Of a stretch of 64,000 nt of DNA, positions 10,557 through 21,522 are shown piece by piece. Source of the stretch: Dendrocalamus latiflorus (Eukaryota > Streptophyta > Magnoliopsida > Poales > Poaceae); assembly GCA_017311315.1 (NCBI GenBank), contig CM029669.1, positions 8,825,465 to 8,889,464 on the forward strand, given 5' to 3'. The notes below the pieces were generated by a model. It ran no database searches and was not told the DNA's origin. It saw nothing but the letters and a program-made list of their open reading frames with translations. Both the position numbers and the translations under genes were made by a program. Numbering within the stretch: position 1 is the first letter of the stretch; every line of letters starts with the position of its first letter.

Positions 10557-11618
10557 TGATGCAGATACGAACATGCTTAGCACTTTTAAGTCAAATACAT
10601 TATTTCACTGGAAAGAAATATTGAGCCGCACTAAATATTCTTAGGTGAATTTGTTTCTTAATGAATTTTCTTCTATTCGTGGGAACGATATACTACCTTA
10701 TGCCAAATTCTTGTTTATTATTAGGTTTGAATATTATGATGATTCCGGGGCCAAAGCAATGGAGAAGCACAAGGAGGGTAATCACTAATCATATTTGCTA
10801 CCAAGAACAAAAAGTTCAAAGCCCATGGGAATGGAAAGAAGAAAGCCAAGCAGCCCATGTAGCTGATCAAGAGGAAAGAAGCCCATGCAGTGGGAGAGAA
10901 AAATGAGAGGAGCCCAGGGACTTCAACTACAAGTTTTGGATAAGATTTTCAAGCCAAATTCGGACTTCCCACATGCTCAACCCAATTCAAACTCGGATTC
11001 AACTCAGAATTCAATTCGGATTTGGTTCGGGACAGCCTGACAGGCAGTTACTAAAAATGCCATAACTTTTACAAACGGAGTTCGATTCAGGTGTTCTAGT
11101 ACTCATTGGAAAGATAATTTCAAGGGATACATAATGGATCTAGTCCCACCTTCAAATTCGTCACAGATAAAAAGTTATGATCGAAATAATATGATAGGAG
11201 GAAAATATAGTTTTCTTTTTGTGAGAGTTCGTATCTAAAACCATATAGGGTTGAGTTGTACTTGGTTTGGGGACCATATGGACATCCCAAGGGGCTATAT
11301 AAGCCTTGTATTGGCAGCCTTTAGGGCTCAGACCACGTTTGAGAAAAATCAATCTACTACAGTTTTTGAGTTTTGCATTGCTGCCGGAATCCCTTATGGA
11401 ATTAGGAGTATCTTCTTCAATCAAGATCGTTCAGCCTATCCGTTGGGAATTGGGTGCACGATAGATCTTCGCTTAGTAGTCGGCGAAATCAACACGAGTG
11501 TGTTTTGGCGGATTAAAGAGTGTTCGTCCCTTGCATTGGCATTAGAGGATCATTACGATTCATCAAGACTCCCGTGAGTATCAATCCTACGTCGAGAAGA
11601 TAGGGCGACCCCGTATCA
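10557..11618 (+). repeat. X 5' LTR
   Basis: Begins TGATGCAGATACG and ends CCCCGTATCA, followed by a methionine-tRNA primer site. A 7-bp insertion (near 10785) and scattered substitutions distinguish it from 22791-23845. Confidence 0.88.
11296..11303 (+). promoter_or_regulatory. TATA box in X LTR
   Basis: TATATAAG, conserved in the right LTR near 23525. It lies about 320 bp before the LTR end. Confidence 0.5.
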
Positions 11619-11621
11619 TCT

Positions 11622-11634
11622 TGGTATCAGAGCG
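11622..11634 (+). other. X primer-binding site
   Basis: TGGTATCAGAGCG starts four bases after the LTR end and matches initiator methionine tRNA over at least 12 bases. Confidence 0.85.
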
Positions 11635-11890
11635 TGGTTTACTCGATAGGATCTTATCCCTTTAAATTTCAGTTATTATTTGCTGTCCTATAGTCCATAA
11701 ACCGAAAACACAAAAAAAAAATCCAAACCCTTGTTTCGCATCTGCTATTTTCATGAGTTTTATTAAGTCTTGATCCATTAGAAATTTTGTTTACGTGCTG
11801 ATCTTTGTGTTCCTTCGCGTAACTTGATCTTGTGTCCCCATAAAAACAAAAAAAGTAGATTCAATTTACTCTTGAAGTTGAGTCCGTATC

Positions 11891-12138
11891 TGTTGTGGCT
11901 ACAGACCAAACAGAGAGAGATGGTAGTGGAGAGTTGGGAGAAAGTGACCGTAATGGCTTGGGTCCTCCCCATGGCTTGTATTCCATATATATGTACACAT
12001 GGGGAGTGCTTTTACAATTATACCCTTACATCTGATTATCCCCTTCAGGGGCACTTATGTCATTACACATGGCCTATTCTGGGCCTTATAACCTTCAACC
12101 AGGCCTGCTGGGTTTAGGTGGGGGCCACCCCTACAACA
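11891..12138 (-). repeat. T1 3' LTR
   Basis: TGTTGTGGCTACAGACC to CCCCTACAACA on the plus strand. It is the 3' LTR because gag lies at the far end. A TATATATA tract near 11985 is the likely minus-strand core promoter. Confidence 0.9.
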
Positions 12139-12284
12139 GGAGCCTCTCATGGTGAAGGGCTTCACAGGGCCGAAGCCATGTTGCCGAGTCCTTTGGCCCC
12201 CTCCGTCCCTGCGGCCTGTGAACTTTTTTGAACTTGACCGGGGGCTGAGGCCGTAGCCGAACCCGACGTCTGGATTGGTGGTTG
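12139..12284. other. T1 junction beside 3' LTR
   Basis: Shares GAGCCTCTCATGGTGAAGGG and following bases with the T2 junction at 62380-62416 in reverse. This common block should contain the polypurine tract, though no long pure purine run is obvious. Confidence 0.5.
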
Positions 12285-12820
12285 AGGTAGACGCGCGAGC
12301 GCTCCGTCCTGAGCTAGCGCCTGATAGAAGTAGGCACGCACGCGCGCTCCGTCCCCTACCCTTCGAACGGGTGGCAGCGGAGCTGGCGCCTAGCCGAAGT
12401 AGACGCGCGCGCGCTCCGTCTCCTATCCTTCGAGCGGGTGGCAGCGGAGCTGGAGCCTGGTCGAAGTAGGCATGCGCGCGCTCTGTCCCCTACGCTTCGA
12501 ACGGGTGGCAGCTGATCTGGCGCCTAGTCCAAGTAGACGAGCGCACGCTCCGTTCCCTACCCTTCGAACGGGTGGCAGCGGAGCTGGCGCATAGGCGAAG
12601 TAGACGCGCGCGCGCTCCGTCCCCTACCCTTCGAACGGTTGGCAGCGGAGCTGGCGCCTAGCCGAAGTAGACGCGCATGCGCTCTGTCCCCTACCCTTCG
12701 AACGGGTGGCAGCGGAGCTGGCGCCTAGCCAAAGTAGACACGCGCGCGCGCTCCGTTCCCTACCCTTCGAACGGGTGCCAGCGGAGCTGGCGCCTAGTCG
12801 AAGTAGACGCGCGCGATCCT
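12285..12820. repeat. 67-bp GC-rich minisatellite, about 8 copies
   Basis: The core CGAAGTAGACGCGCGCGCGC recurs at 12395, 12596 and 12663, spacings that are exact multiples of 67. Copies are rich in alternating CG dinucleotides. Short open frames across it are by-products of the array. Confidence 0.88.
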
Positions 12821-13524
12821 TGAAGTTGAAGCCGCGGCTGGAGCCTGCCGCGGTAGAGGTTCAGCGGTGGTCTGAGTTGCAACTTCGCACAGCGAACACC
12901 GCCACACAAGCGGTGATTGCGATCTCCCGATGCGGTCATGCGCTGTAAAGATTCCTGGAATCGCGCCGGCCCCCGGTTTGCCAGAGCTAGGCTGTCGTAC
13001 CGTGCGACTCACCTCGGCGCGTGTAGGGCACATGGCGGCTTGTTACTGGTGCACGGCGGGATGTGAACGGTTGCGTGATCGCAGCTGCTCGCCTCTTCCC
13101 TAGGGAAGGGGGACACGGGGCGGGCGAGGAATGGCGCAGCTTCGATGCTGTTGTGACCCCATGGTCTATTAGTGCGCTTTTAATGGCGGCTGGAGTCGTG
13201 TCGACGCCTGGCCTCGTGTGCTCCAGCTATCTCGTGCGGGGGTTGGCACGCGGCGGGAGGCCACTAGAGCGTCGTGTTCCGACGGTCCTTACCGCTGTGG
13301 TCGCGCCCCTTCGTCTTCGGTTATGGGGGATTGTGTGGGACGGGCCTTTGTACGACTGCGGTCGTGTCCGGTACGCGGACCGTGGTGACGCTTCGGCATC
13401 GGGGCTAGGTGGCTTGAAATAGCCCTCGTAACCGCACCCCCGCAATTCTTCGCCCCCTTCTTGCTTGCATTGCCTTCCATACTCCCGTAGTATTCTCGCC
13501 GCTATACTCCTTTCGCGAGAAGCG
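12821..13524. other. Upstream region of the antisense gene
   Basis: About 700 bp of GC-rich unique sequence between the minisatellite and the start of the plus-strand gene. I see no coding similarity; it is the natural place for that gene's promoter. GAAATAGCC at about 13416 could be a weak TATA-like site. Confidence 0.35.
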
Positions 13525-16515
13525 ATGGCATCTGGTGACAAGCTTAGCCAGGCGGCATTCGCCGGCGGTCTTCACCGCTAGATGTGAAATACTCGCTCGG
13601 CGAACGTGACCCGGCGGCGGCGGACAAGTGGTGGCTGGCGGCGGAGAAGGAAGGCTCGTTCTCCGGCGAGTTGGGCCCCTCGCTCGTGACCGAGAAGACG
13701 ATCCAGGCGTTGTTGCGCGCGGGGAAGCTGTCCGAGCGCCAGGCGGTACGATTGTCCACCGTCGATGAGACGGAACCGCGCCCCGAGAGGTCGGAGGCGC
13801 TCGTATTCGTCGCCTTTTTTGATGCAGGGCTCCGCATCCTAGCGGCGGCGATCGTGGGCGACGTGCTGCGGACCTTCGGGCTGGAGCTGGCGCAACTGAC
13901 TCTGAACGCCGTGGCCCGGCTCGCGGTGTACAGTTGGGCTTTACGCTCGGAAGCGTGCTGGCCCAGTGCTTCGTTGTTCGCCTACCTACACGAGGCACGG
14001 TGCCAGCCCAAGGAGCGGAAGGATGGGGCGCTTTCAAGCTTCGGTAGCGTCACCTTTATTCTTCGGTCAACTTGCAGCAAGCTCTTCCCTGCGAACTCCA
14101 CTCGCGGGAAGTGGGAGTCTCACTGGATGAAGCGGTGGTTCTACCACCATGTGGAGAGCGGGAGCGGCCTTGAGTGCACGGGCCGGCCGATCGCGTTCAA
14201 GACCTCGCCCAGCGAAATGCTCGACGACGAGGATAGGCGGAGGGCCCGGCGGCTCGTAGGCGTGGCCGCCCGCTTTAACATGCGCGACCTCGCCGAAGAG
14301 TACGTGATGTACGGCGTGGCGCCGCTCGCTCGTGACTGGCGCCTTGCCGCCGAGAAGCGTCAAGACGACAATGTTTTGCCATGGGTCTGCTCGCTGCCGG
14401 CACCCTCCGGTCTTCGTAAGCCTCGACCGTATCTCCCCTTTGTTCACGTGAAATGCGTTACATGTTAACCTTATCTCCTGCTTTGCTTTAGGGATTCGCT
14501 TGGAGGATGCGGAGTAGACCGCGCGCGTATTCCTGGGGCTGTATACCGGCAGGGAGCACGAGCAGCGCGCGTCCGCTACCGCCAAGGCGGGGCTGGGGCG
14601 AATAAACCGCGTGTGCGAGGCCCTGGGCCTTGCCGTGCCGGACCGTGCTGATCCGGCCTCGCAACACCAAGACGGCGCAACGAGGAGGAAGGCGCCGTCT
14701 CGCAAGAGGGGCTGAGGCGGAGCATCTGCCGTGCTGGGTATAGCAGCTGCCACTGCTGCTGCTAGCGCTCCCGAGGGCGCGGCAGGCGCGGAGTCGGATT
14801 CGGCGAGGTACGCCGACTCGGGCATGGATGGCGCGGACGCCGGGGGCGAAGGATCTTCGGCGGGTGCCCTGGACGGCGGGCTCGCCACGAGCAGACGGGG
14901 AGGGGAAGTCTCGTCAACCGCGGCGGTCGTCGAGACAGGATCCGTGCGTACCGACGGCGCGAGATGGAGCCTCCGGCCGTGGCTGCTATGATGCCGGGGA
15001 CGCCCTCCGCGGGGGTGCGCGGAGCTGAGCCTTCATCGACAGCAGCGGCCGAAACCGAGGTGCCCTCCGCAGTGGTTGCCATTGCGGGGTCTTCACCCAC
15101 GGGTGCTGCAGCCGCAGGGGCGTCTTCGGCAGCGGCTGCTGGGGCGTTGTCGTCGCCACTTGCTCCGGCTAAGTGGCCGTGTCTACGGCCGGAGCTCTAC
15201 CAGACGTCGAGGGGATTCGTCGTGGCGACGGGCATCGGGAGCTTGTGGGACTCCGATGCATATGCAGGAACGGTCGGCGCCGGCCCCGAACGCAGAGGCT
15301 TCTGTCCGTTGTGGGACCACGCTTTCCGCGGGGACTTGCGCCACCGCGACCCCGCCTGGGAGTAGGGGCGGGTCCCCGAAGCCCTCCTGCTACCGAAGGT
15401 AGGGTGGCTTAGCTTACCCTGGTGTATTCTTCGTTGCGCCTTGTGGTGCTCACCCGCGTCCCTGATTGCAGCGTCGCTCATTCCGGAGGAGGAGCGCTTG
15501 GCGGATCATGGGGGCCTTGTGTCGGCAGAGTGACCACCGCGCGCTCGAGCCCAGCGGACTTCGTGCCTCCGCCGGAGACGCTGAGGGCGTGGCGCGGGAT
15601 TGTGGAAGACGCGGCTGCTAGTGTCGGTCAGCAAGCGCTGCAGGCCTTCGAGGCGGGGCGTCTCGGGGACGCCTTAGAGGTGTCGGGAGTGAGGGTAAGC
15701 ATTTGCTTGTATGCCAATGCCTGGCTATGCTGAGCTTGCTAAGCCTTTCTGTTCTGCAGACACTTGTGCTGGGGCAGGCCTTGCAAATGGCCTATATTCG
15801 TGCCCAAAGGGCGCTTGAGGATAGGCTGCGGGCCGCCGAGGAGGATTTACGCGAAGCCTCGGGAGCCCGCTCTGCCCAGGATGCCCGCGTCCGCCATCTG
15901 GAGGCGGAATGCGCTGAAGCGAAGGCGCACGCGAGGGACGGCCTCCTGCAGCAGGTCGCCTTGCTAGAGAAGGAAAAAGGCGAGCTCGCCTTGACTCTAG
16001 CGGAGCGTAACCAGACGCTTGGCGAAGCCTCGGTGATTGCGTGGGATGCCATGCAAGCACTGGAGAGCCATCTCCAAGGGCTTGTGGCTAAGGTGCCGGA
16101 CCGCACCTTTGGCCCGGAGGAGCTGTCTCGGACCCTCCGCTGGGTCGGAGATGCCGCCAACATCGCGCGCGGTGCCGCGACGACCTTCGGCAACCACTGC
16201 GCGTACGTATCAGCATGCATGGTATGCGAGCTCCTACGGCACCGCGGTTGCACGCACGTCGCCAAGCTAGAGGAACCCCAGCTGGAGATGCCCGGCGGGG
16301 CCGGAGTAATGTCTGGCGCCGTCCGCTCCGTTCGCTGCGCCACCAAGCACTTCCACGAGCGGATCTGGGATTACGTCGGGGAAGGTGCTGCACGGGTCGA
16401 GCTCCAGAAGTCACTTTACGGGGAGGGGAGCCACGGCCAATTCCTGGATGGGGTCCCTCGACGCGACGAGGGCGGCGCTGAGGCCTCCGAAGGCGCCGAG
16501 AACTCGCAGGTGTGA
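13525..16515 (+). pseudogene. Antisense spliced gene of T1 (putative gypsy-type transposon domain protein)
   Basis: Start ATG 13525 (MASGDKLSQAAFAGG). A shift at about 13580 leads into the conserved N-terminal domain (YSLGERDPAAADKWW, LGPSLVTEKTIQALLR, KWESHWMKRWFYHH, MRDLAEEYVMYGVAPL), which I recognise as the plant Transposase_28 / putative gypsy type transposon family (Pfam PF04195, from memory). An intron runs from the GTAAGC at 14413 to TTTAG at 14491. Exon 2 has an in-frame TAG near 14510 and an Ala/Gly/Ser-rich linker. A second intron (GTAAGC 15695 to CTGCAG 15759) leads to exon 3, a coiled coil (RALEDRLRAAEEDLREASG) and a conserved tail (FGPEELSRTLRWVGDAANI, RIWDYVGEGAARVELQ) ending TGA 16515. 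It runs opposite to gag and protease. T2 has the same gene at 58648-61560. Function is unknown. Confidence 0.75.
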
Positions 16516-16999
16516 CGCCGTGGTGGCTAGGTGTAGGAGTGCGTTGTAATGCCCCCTGTTTTTGTGAATGAAGTACGCGCTTGCTTTACAAATTCTGACT
16601 TTCACCTATGTCCCGGGCAGCTTCCTTACTGGGGCCGACTACTTGCGTCCGACCTTGCGACCCGGCGGCGCGTTCGACGCTGGCGAAGGGCCGAAGAGTC
16701 GCTGAACTTTTGGGCGGGCTGACCTTCTTCCGGCGGAACCCAGGCCTTATCGCGTGTTAAGGACGAGCCTGCCGACTAGCTACTTAGAGCGGCAGGGATG
16801 TTGGCGGGCCTCTGTACTCAAAAAATTTTCCCGATATATAGACCTCCTGGTAATTAGGATATGCGCGGTCATGCTGTGCGGGGCCGAGATCCCCACATTC
16901 CAAGTTCGCCGTTAGTGTGAATCGTACGAGCGCTGTCTCCTGCCCGTCGCACGGGCGCCAGTGTGCTCGCAGGGTTCGCATGTTGATTACTCCGTAGAG
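16516..16999. other. 3' flank of the antisense gene
   Basis: Noncoding GC-rich sequence. TTTTTGTGAATGAAGT near 16560 could serve poly(A) formation. Nothing else recognised. Confidence 0.3.
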
Positions 17000-17452
17000 C
17001 TAGCGCGTGCGGAGGCAGTCGTTGACACTACAACCTGCTTAAAGTCCGTAGACTGGCGTGTGCGAAGGCGGACCTCCGCACTAGGACCTGTTTAAAGTCC
17101 GTAGACCGGCGCGTACAAAGGCGGACCTCCGCACTACGACCTGTTTAGAGTCCGTAGACTGGCGCGTGCGAAGGCAGACCTCCGCCCTATGACTTGTTTA
17201 AAGTCCGTAGACTGGCGCGCGCGAAGGCAGACCTCCGCACTACAACTTGTTTAAAGTCCGTAGACTGGCGCGCGCGAAGGCGGACCTCTGCACTACGACT
17301 TGTTTAAAGTCCGTAGACTGGCGCGTGCGAAGGCGGACCTCCGCACTACGACTTGTTTAAAGTCCGTAGACTGGCGCGTGCGAAGGCGGACCTCCGCACT
17401 ACGACTTGTTTAAAGTCCGTAGACTGGCGCGTGCGAAGGCGGACCTCCGTCC
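17000..17452. repeat. 53-bp minisatellite, about 8 copies
   Basis: The core AAAGTCCGTAGACTGGCGCG recurs at 17041, 17094 and 17147 and onward with a strict 53-bp step. The last copy ends at CCGTCCCCCTACCCGAAGG. Plus- and minus-strand frames here are array shadows. Confidence 0.9.
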
Positions 17453-17689
17453 CCCTACCCGAAGGTAGGGGCAGCCTCTGGTGTACCCTGTACTCCGCGG
17501 GCGCGCCCCCGCTGGGGCCAGCCTCTGGCGCGCTACGCCGGTACTTCCTGAAGCTCGCGGAATTGGTTTCCATAGTACGCCTTGCGTACCCCTCCCGTGG
17601 TATGCGAAAGCGAGCCTCGGCGCGCTGAGGAGGTGCGCGATTGACGGCCACACAAGATTCGCGCCGCGTTTGCGTTTTGCCAAGCGCAC

Positions 17690-18350
17690 AGGGACAGCAT
17701 TCGCATCTTACTTATACTCTGCAGAGTGCGTGGGATCAGCGTCCACGTCTTATTTATACTCCGGGAAGTATGCGCACGGGATTCGCGTCTTGTTTATACT
17801 CTGTAGAGTGCGCAGGGAGAACATCCGTGTCTTATTTATACTCTGTAGAGTGCGTGGGATCAGCGTCCACGTCTTATTTATACTCTGGGGAGTATGTGCA
17901 CAGGCGACGCCCGCGGCATGCGCGGGATTCGCGTCTTGTTTATACTCCGTAGAGTGCGCAGGGAGAACATCCGCGTCTTATTTATACTCCGTAGAATGCG
18001 TGCAGAGGCGTCCCCCCACACGTCTTTGTTTATACTCATGCCCGTTTCTTTGACGGAGAGTGCACACGCGAACGTGCGTCTTTGGTTTATACTCATACCC
18101 GTGTCTTTGACGGAGAGTGCACACGCGAACGTGCGTCTTCGGTTTATACTCATGCCCGTACCCCTGGCTACGGAGAGTGCACACGCGAACGTGCGTCTTT
18201 GGTTTATACTCATGCCCGTACCCCTGGCTACAGAGAGTGCACACGCGAACGTGCGTCTTTGGTTTATACTCATGCCCGTACCCCTGGCTACGGAGAGTGC
18301 ACACGCGAACGTGCGTCTTTGGTTTATACTCCGGGAGCACGCGCGTAGGC
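17690..18350. repeat. 55- to 60-bp minisatellite pair with embedded TTTATACTC
   Basis: Two adjoining arrays. The first (17690-18020) repeats CTTATTTATACTC with GTAGAGTGCG at roughly 55-bp steps. The second (18050-18350) repeats GAGAGTGCACACGCGAACGT, ending GGTTTATACTC, at 57 and then 60 bp (18054, 18111, 18171, 18231, 18291). Both keep TTTATACTC in every unit, which suggests shared descent. Confidence 0.88.
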
Positions 18351-18576
18351 GAAAACCTCCGCGCGCTCTCGCCGCGTACTTTTGCACAATGATAATAGTT
18401 TGGCGAAAAACGGAACTTTATTACATTCCCGTTTGCGCGGGTGAGCGAATACATATGGCAGAGGCACTAACCACTTGTCTTCGGCGCGGCCGGAGCCTCT
18501 AGTAATTGCACTATCTGTAGGGCTTGCCGAGCCGTTCCCGAATGACGCCGTGGGTCCCCGCGCCGCGGTGCCGATT

Positions 18577-19060
18577 CTAAGTGTGTCGTTGATCATCGCA
18601 ACGAGGATATTTGGTGCCGTGCTCGATGCGTCGGGCCATGTCCTGGTCGCCACGAACGGTAATGATGGCTCGCGGCCCTGGGAGCTTCATGCATAAATAG
18701 CCGTGATGCGGTACCGCCCCGAAGGAGTTAAGGGTTGGACGCCCCAATATGGCATTGTAAGGGTATGGGAGATCGACGACGTCGAATGTGGCGTCTTCGA
18801 CCCTTTCATTGTTGCCCTGGCCGAAGGAGACCTGTAGGCATATTTGGCCGAGCGCCCGTAGAGGTTGTCCTCCGAAGCCTTGCTGTGGGACCCCCGATGG
18901 GTCGAGGCGGCTTCGGGGGATCCCCATCTGGTCGAAGGCTGTCGCGAATAGAATGTTCGCGGAGCTGCCGCCGTCGACTAGGGCGCGTCCCACGTCGCAT
19001 CCCGCTATAATGACCCGGATGACCAGGGGGTCTTGGTGAGGAAGCTGGGCCTTGGGCATC
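18577..19060 (-). pseudogene. T1 retroviral-type aspartic protease
   Basis: On the minus strand, ALVDGGSSANILF (active-site D-G-G) near 18960 is followed by GFGGQPLRALGQICLQVSFG, FDVVDLPYPYNAILGRPTLN and CMKLPGPRAIITVRG. This is the protease of Tat-type gypsy elements. It would cut the gag polyprotein in particles. Normally RT follows; here the reading stops at 18577 and the minisatellites begin, so pol has been lost. Confidence 0.8.
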
Positions 19061-21057
19061 GGTAGGTGTGAACGTGACCTCGTGCTGTGCCCAGTCTGGC
19101 GGTGTCTGCGCTGGGTACGCCGCCACGTGGTGTAGCCTCCGTACGTAGGCCTTCCGCTGCCGTTCCGAGGCGAATTCCAGCGATGAGCCTCCGGAGATGA
19201 CAATGATAACCCTGCGGTGGGCGGCCTCCGGAGCCTGCAGCTGCAGGAGGCCCTCCCGAGGCTACTGCACATGGGCCTGAATCCACAGAGGGCCCTCGTG
19301 GGGCTGCGTCCCTTGTGGCTGGATGTGCATGGGGGCTTCGTATTGGTGCTGTACGTGGGCCCCCACTGGCGGGCGTGCTTCCAGGTTCCTGTCCCTGGTG
19401 ACGCTCTGGCGGAGCGCCGCGATAGAGGTGCACGTGCGCGTGTCATGGGTGCCACGACCGTGGACTTCGCACCACAGCCCATGGTGCTGGTCGTCGTAAT
19501 CTCCACAGCCTCTATCATCGCGGCCCCGGCCACAGCCGCGTCCCCGGCCTCGGCGCCCCCGACCGCCCCGACCCGTGGGAGCGCTTTCTTCGGAACCGCC
19601 TTCGATGTCGAGGACGTACCGGCCTCGCCGCGACTTCTGCTGGCCGCGCTTGGGCATATCGGATGGCTCCTTGTGCGGGGCGTCCTTGCGCTCAGGCGCG
19701 TCCTTGGACGACTCTTGCTTGCGTTTTCCCTTCGAGGAACCGTCCTTCGACGGATCTTCGGTTTTCGCCGAGGCGCTAGCCTGGTTGGTGTCGGAGTCGT
19801 CGCCTTGTCTTCGTCGTGCGTCCTCTTCCGCCCTGGCGTATTCCTCCATTTTTTCAAAGAGCTTCGTCACTATCTTGATTGGCTTCCGTGCGTTATACTC
19901 GGCCATCGAACCCGGGCGAAGGCCCTGTATGGCTGCATTGACAACGGTGGTTTCGTTAACGTCTTTGACCTGACAACGTATCTTCGCGAAGCGTTTGAAG
20001 TAGTCCCGGAGCTTCTCCGAGGGTTTCTGCTTCACGGTGAAGAGCTGATCCGCGTTGACCCGCTCAACATAATTTCCCTGAAAGTTGTTGTGAAGGCGGT
20101 CGCGGATCTGCTCCCACGCGTAGATGGAGTTTGGCTCTATGGTAAAAACCAGGAAAGCGCTACACCTTGCAACGCAAGGGGGAGTCCCTTCACCTTTGTG
20201 GTGTCATCTCCGCCCGTGGCCTCGATCGCGGTTTCGTACACGCGCACGAACTCGCGGGGGGCCGTGTCGCCTTTGTAGGGCTCGATGACACTGGGGAATT
20301 TGAAGTCTTCGGGCCACGCCGCCTGCTGTAGTCCTGCCAAAAGTGGGGATTCTGGATCGACACGTCGCAGCGGCACGCGGCTAAATGTGGGGGCGTCGCG
20401 GTTGTCCGCTCTTTCCGGTGTGGGCTCTGGCGCGACCACTGGCGCGGCCTGCTGGCTTCGAGCCTCTTGTATGTCTCGGATATCCCCGCAAAGATCCCCT
20501 AGCTCCTGCTGGAACGCTTTGAGGGCCGCCAGCAGGGCGCTTTCCACCGCCGACGTGGGCGGGGCCGCCGGCGCGCCCAGCGGACGGGTCGGCACGGGTA
20601 CGATTGCCTCGCGAGCTCCCAAGCTGCCGGCCGTTCCGTTGTGGCTACCTCCCACCGCCCGGTCCGTGCTACCGGCGAGCATTGCGGCGAGGGCGGAGAG
20701 GTTGGTTGTTGTCGCGTCGGCGGGGTCGATCGTCGCAGCGCCGGTGACGGGGTTGGCCGTCGCAGCGCCAGTGGCGGGGTTGGTCGTCGCAGCGCCAGTG
20801 GCGGGGTTGGCCGTCGCAGCGCCAGTGGCGGGGTTGGCCGTCGCAGCGCCAGTGGTGGGGTCGGCTGTCGCAGCGCCAATGGCGGGGTCGGTCGTCGCAG
20901 CGCCAGTGGCGGGGTCGATCGTCGCAGCGTGAGCGTCGACGTCCTCGACCACCGCGTCTGCAATAGCCGATGTCGAAGCCCTGGTGCTCATGCGACGCTC
21001 CGACCCAGCCGCCTTCTTCCCCTTCGCCGCCATCGACGAAGCTTTTTTCGGTGCCAT
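19061..21057 (-). pseudogene. T1 gag
   Basis: The ATG at 21057 starts MAPKKASSMAAKGKKAAG, a basic N-terminus. A 30-bp coding repeat (ATANPATGA type, 20740-20935) follows, then the capsid region (FPSVIEPYKGDTAPREFVRV, SWFLP). A stop or shift near 20137 is followed in the next frame by KQKPSEKLRDYFKRFAKIRC and AAIQGLRPGSMAEYN, the Retrotrans_gag core, then a basic R/G-rich tail with CEVHGRGTHDTRTC as a degenerate knuckle. Another frame change leads to the protease. Gag packages RNA; this copy cannot make the full protein. Confidence 0.8.
20740..20935 (-). repeat. 30-bp coding repeat in T1 gag
   Basis: Near-identical 30-bp units encode tandem ten-residue blocks of the type ATANPATGA, about seven copies. 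Because 30 is a multiple of 3, copy-number changes keep the gag frame. Confidence 0.85.
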
Positions 21058-21090
21058 CCTTCTTCTGGTTTTGGGCTTGCTCCTATCCTC

Positions 21091-21106
21091 CCCACGGACG
21101 GCGCCA
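21091..21106 (-). other. T1 primer-binding site
   Basis: The minus strand reads TGGCGCCGTCCGTGGG two bases after the 5' LTR. TGGCGCCG matches the 3' end of plant tRNA-Asp, the primer I associate with Tat-type elements; the later bases match less well. Confidence 0.7.
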
Positions 21107-21108
21107 AC

Positions 21109-21356
21109 TGTTGTGGCTACAGACCAAACAGAGAGAGATGGTAGTGGAGAGTTGGGAGAAAGTGACCGTAATGGCTTGGGTCCTCCCCATGGCATGTATT
21201 CCATATATATGTACACATGGGGAGTGCTTTTACAATTATACCCTTACATCTGATTATCCCCTTCAGGGGCACTTATGTCATTACACATGGCCTATTCTGG
21301 GCCTTATAACCTTCTACCAGGCCTGCTGGGTTTAGGTGGGGGCCACCCCTACAACA
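21109..21356 (-). repeat. T1 5' LTR
   Basis: 248 bp, two differences from 11891-12138. Two changes in 248 mean a young insertion. Confidence 0.92.
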
Positions 21357-21522
21357 ATGTCCATACTTCAGCTCTTATGGTTCCACTAGTCTGACACATG
21401 AGAAGATGACCGAGCATGGGACTTTCCCTTCGGTAAAGGAGACATCTTGTGCTGCCCCAATGACACATACAACAATTCAGATGCATCAAAACTGATGTGA
21501 GAATGAGAGCCACATAGCCAAA

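Larger units (their letters stand above)
11891..21356 (-). mobile_element. Tat-like LTR element T1 lacking RT, with an antisense gene
   Basis: The 248-bp LTRs at 11891-12138 and 21109-21356 differ at only 2 positions (GCTTG/GCATG, TTCAACC/TTCTACC). The element reads on the minus strand: 5' LTR at the right, PBS 21091-21106, gag (21057 down to about 19300), protease (about 18577-19060). Then, where RT, RNase H and integrase should be, there is about 6 kb of GC-rich DNA with four minisatellite tracts and a spliced gene on the opposite (+) strand. The protease type (VDGGSSANIL), the short LTR and the tRNA-Asp-like PBS fit the Tat lineage. Flanking 5-mers (GTATC, ATGTC) do not form a target duplication. 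Confidence 0.85.

Noticed and set aside
11824..12117. 97-codon ORF over the T1 LTR, similar to one at 20970-21335
   Set aside because: Similarity is due to the duplicated LTR.
13405..14888. Minus-strand ORFs of 210 and 273 codons opposite the T1 antisense gene
   Set aside because: Shadows of the conserved plus-strand gene; low-complexity R/P/S-rich translations.
17350..18500. Several ORFs of 90-200 codons on both strands
   Set aside because: All lie in minisatellite arrays and have repetitive translations with no domain.
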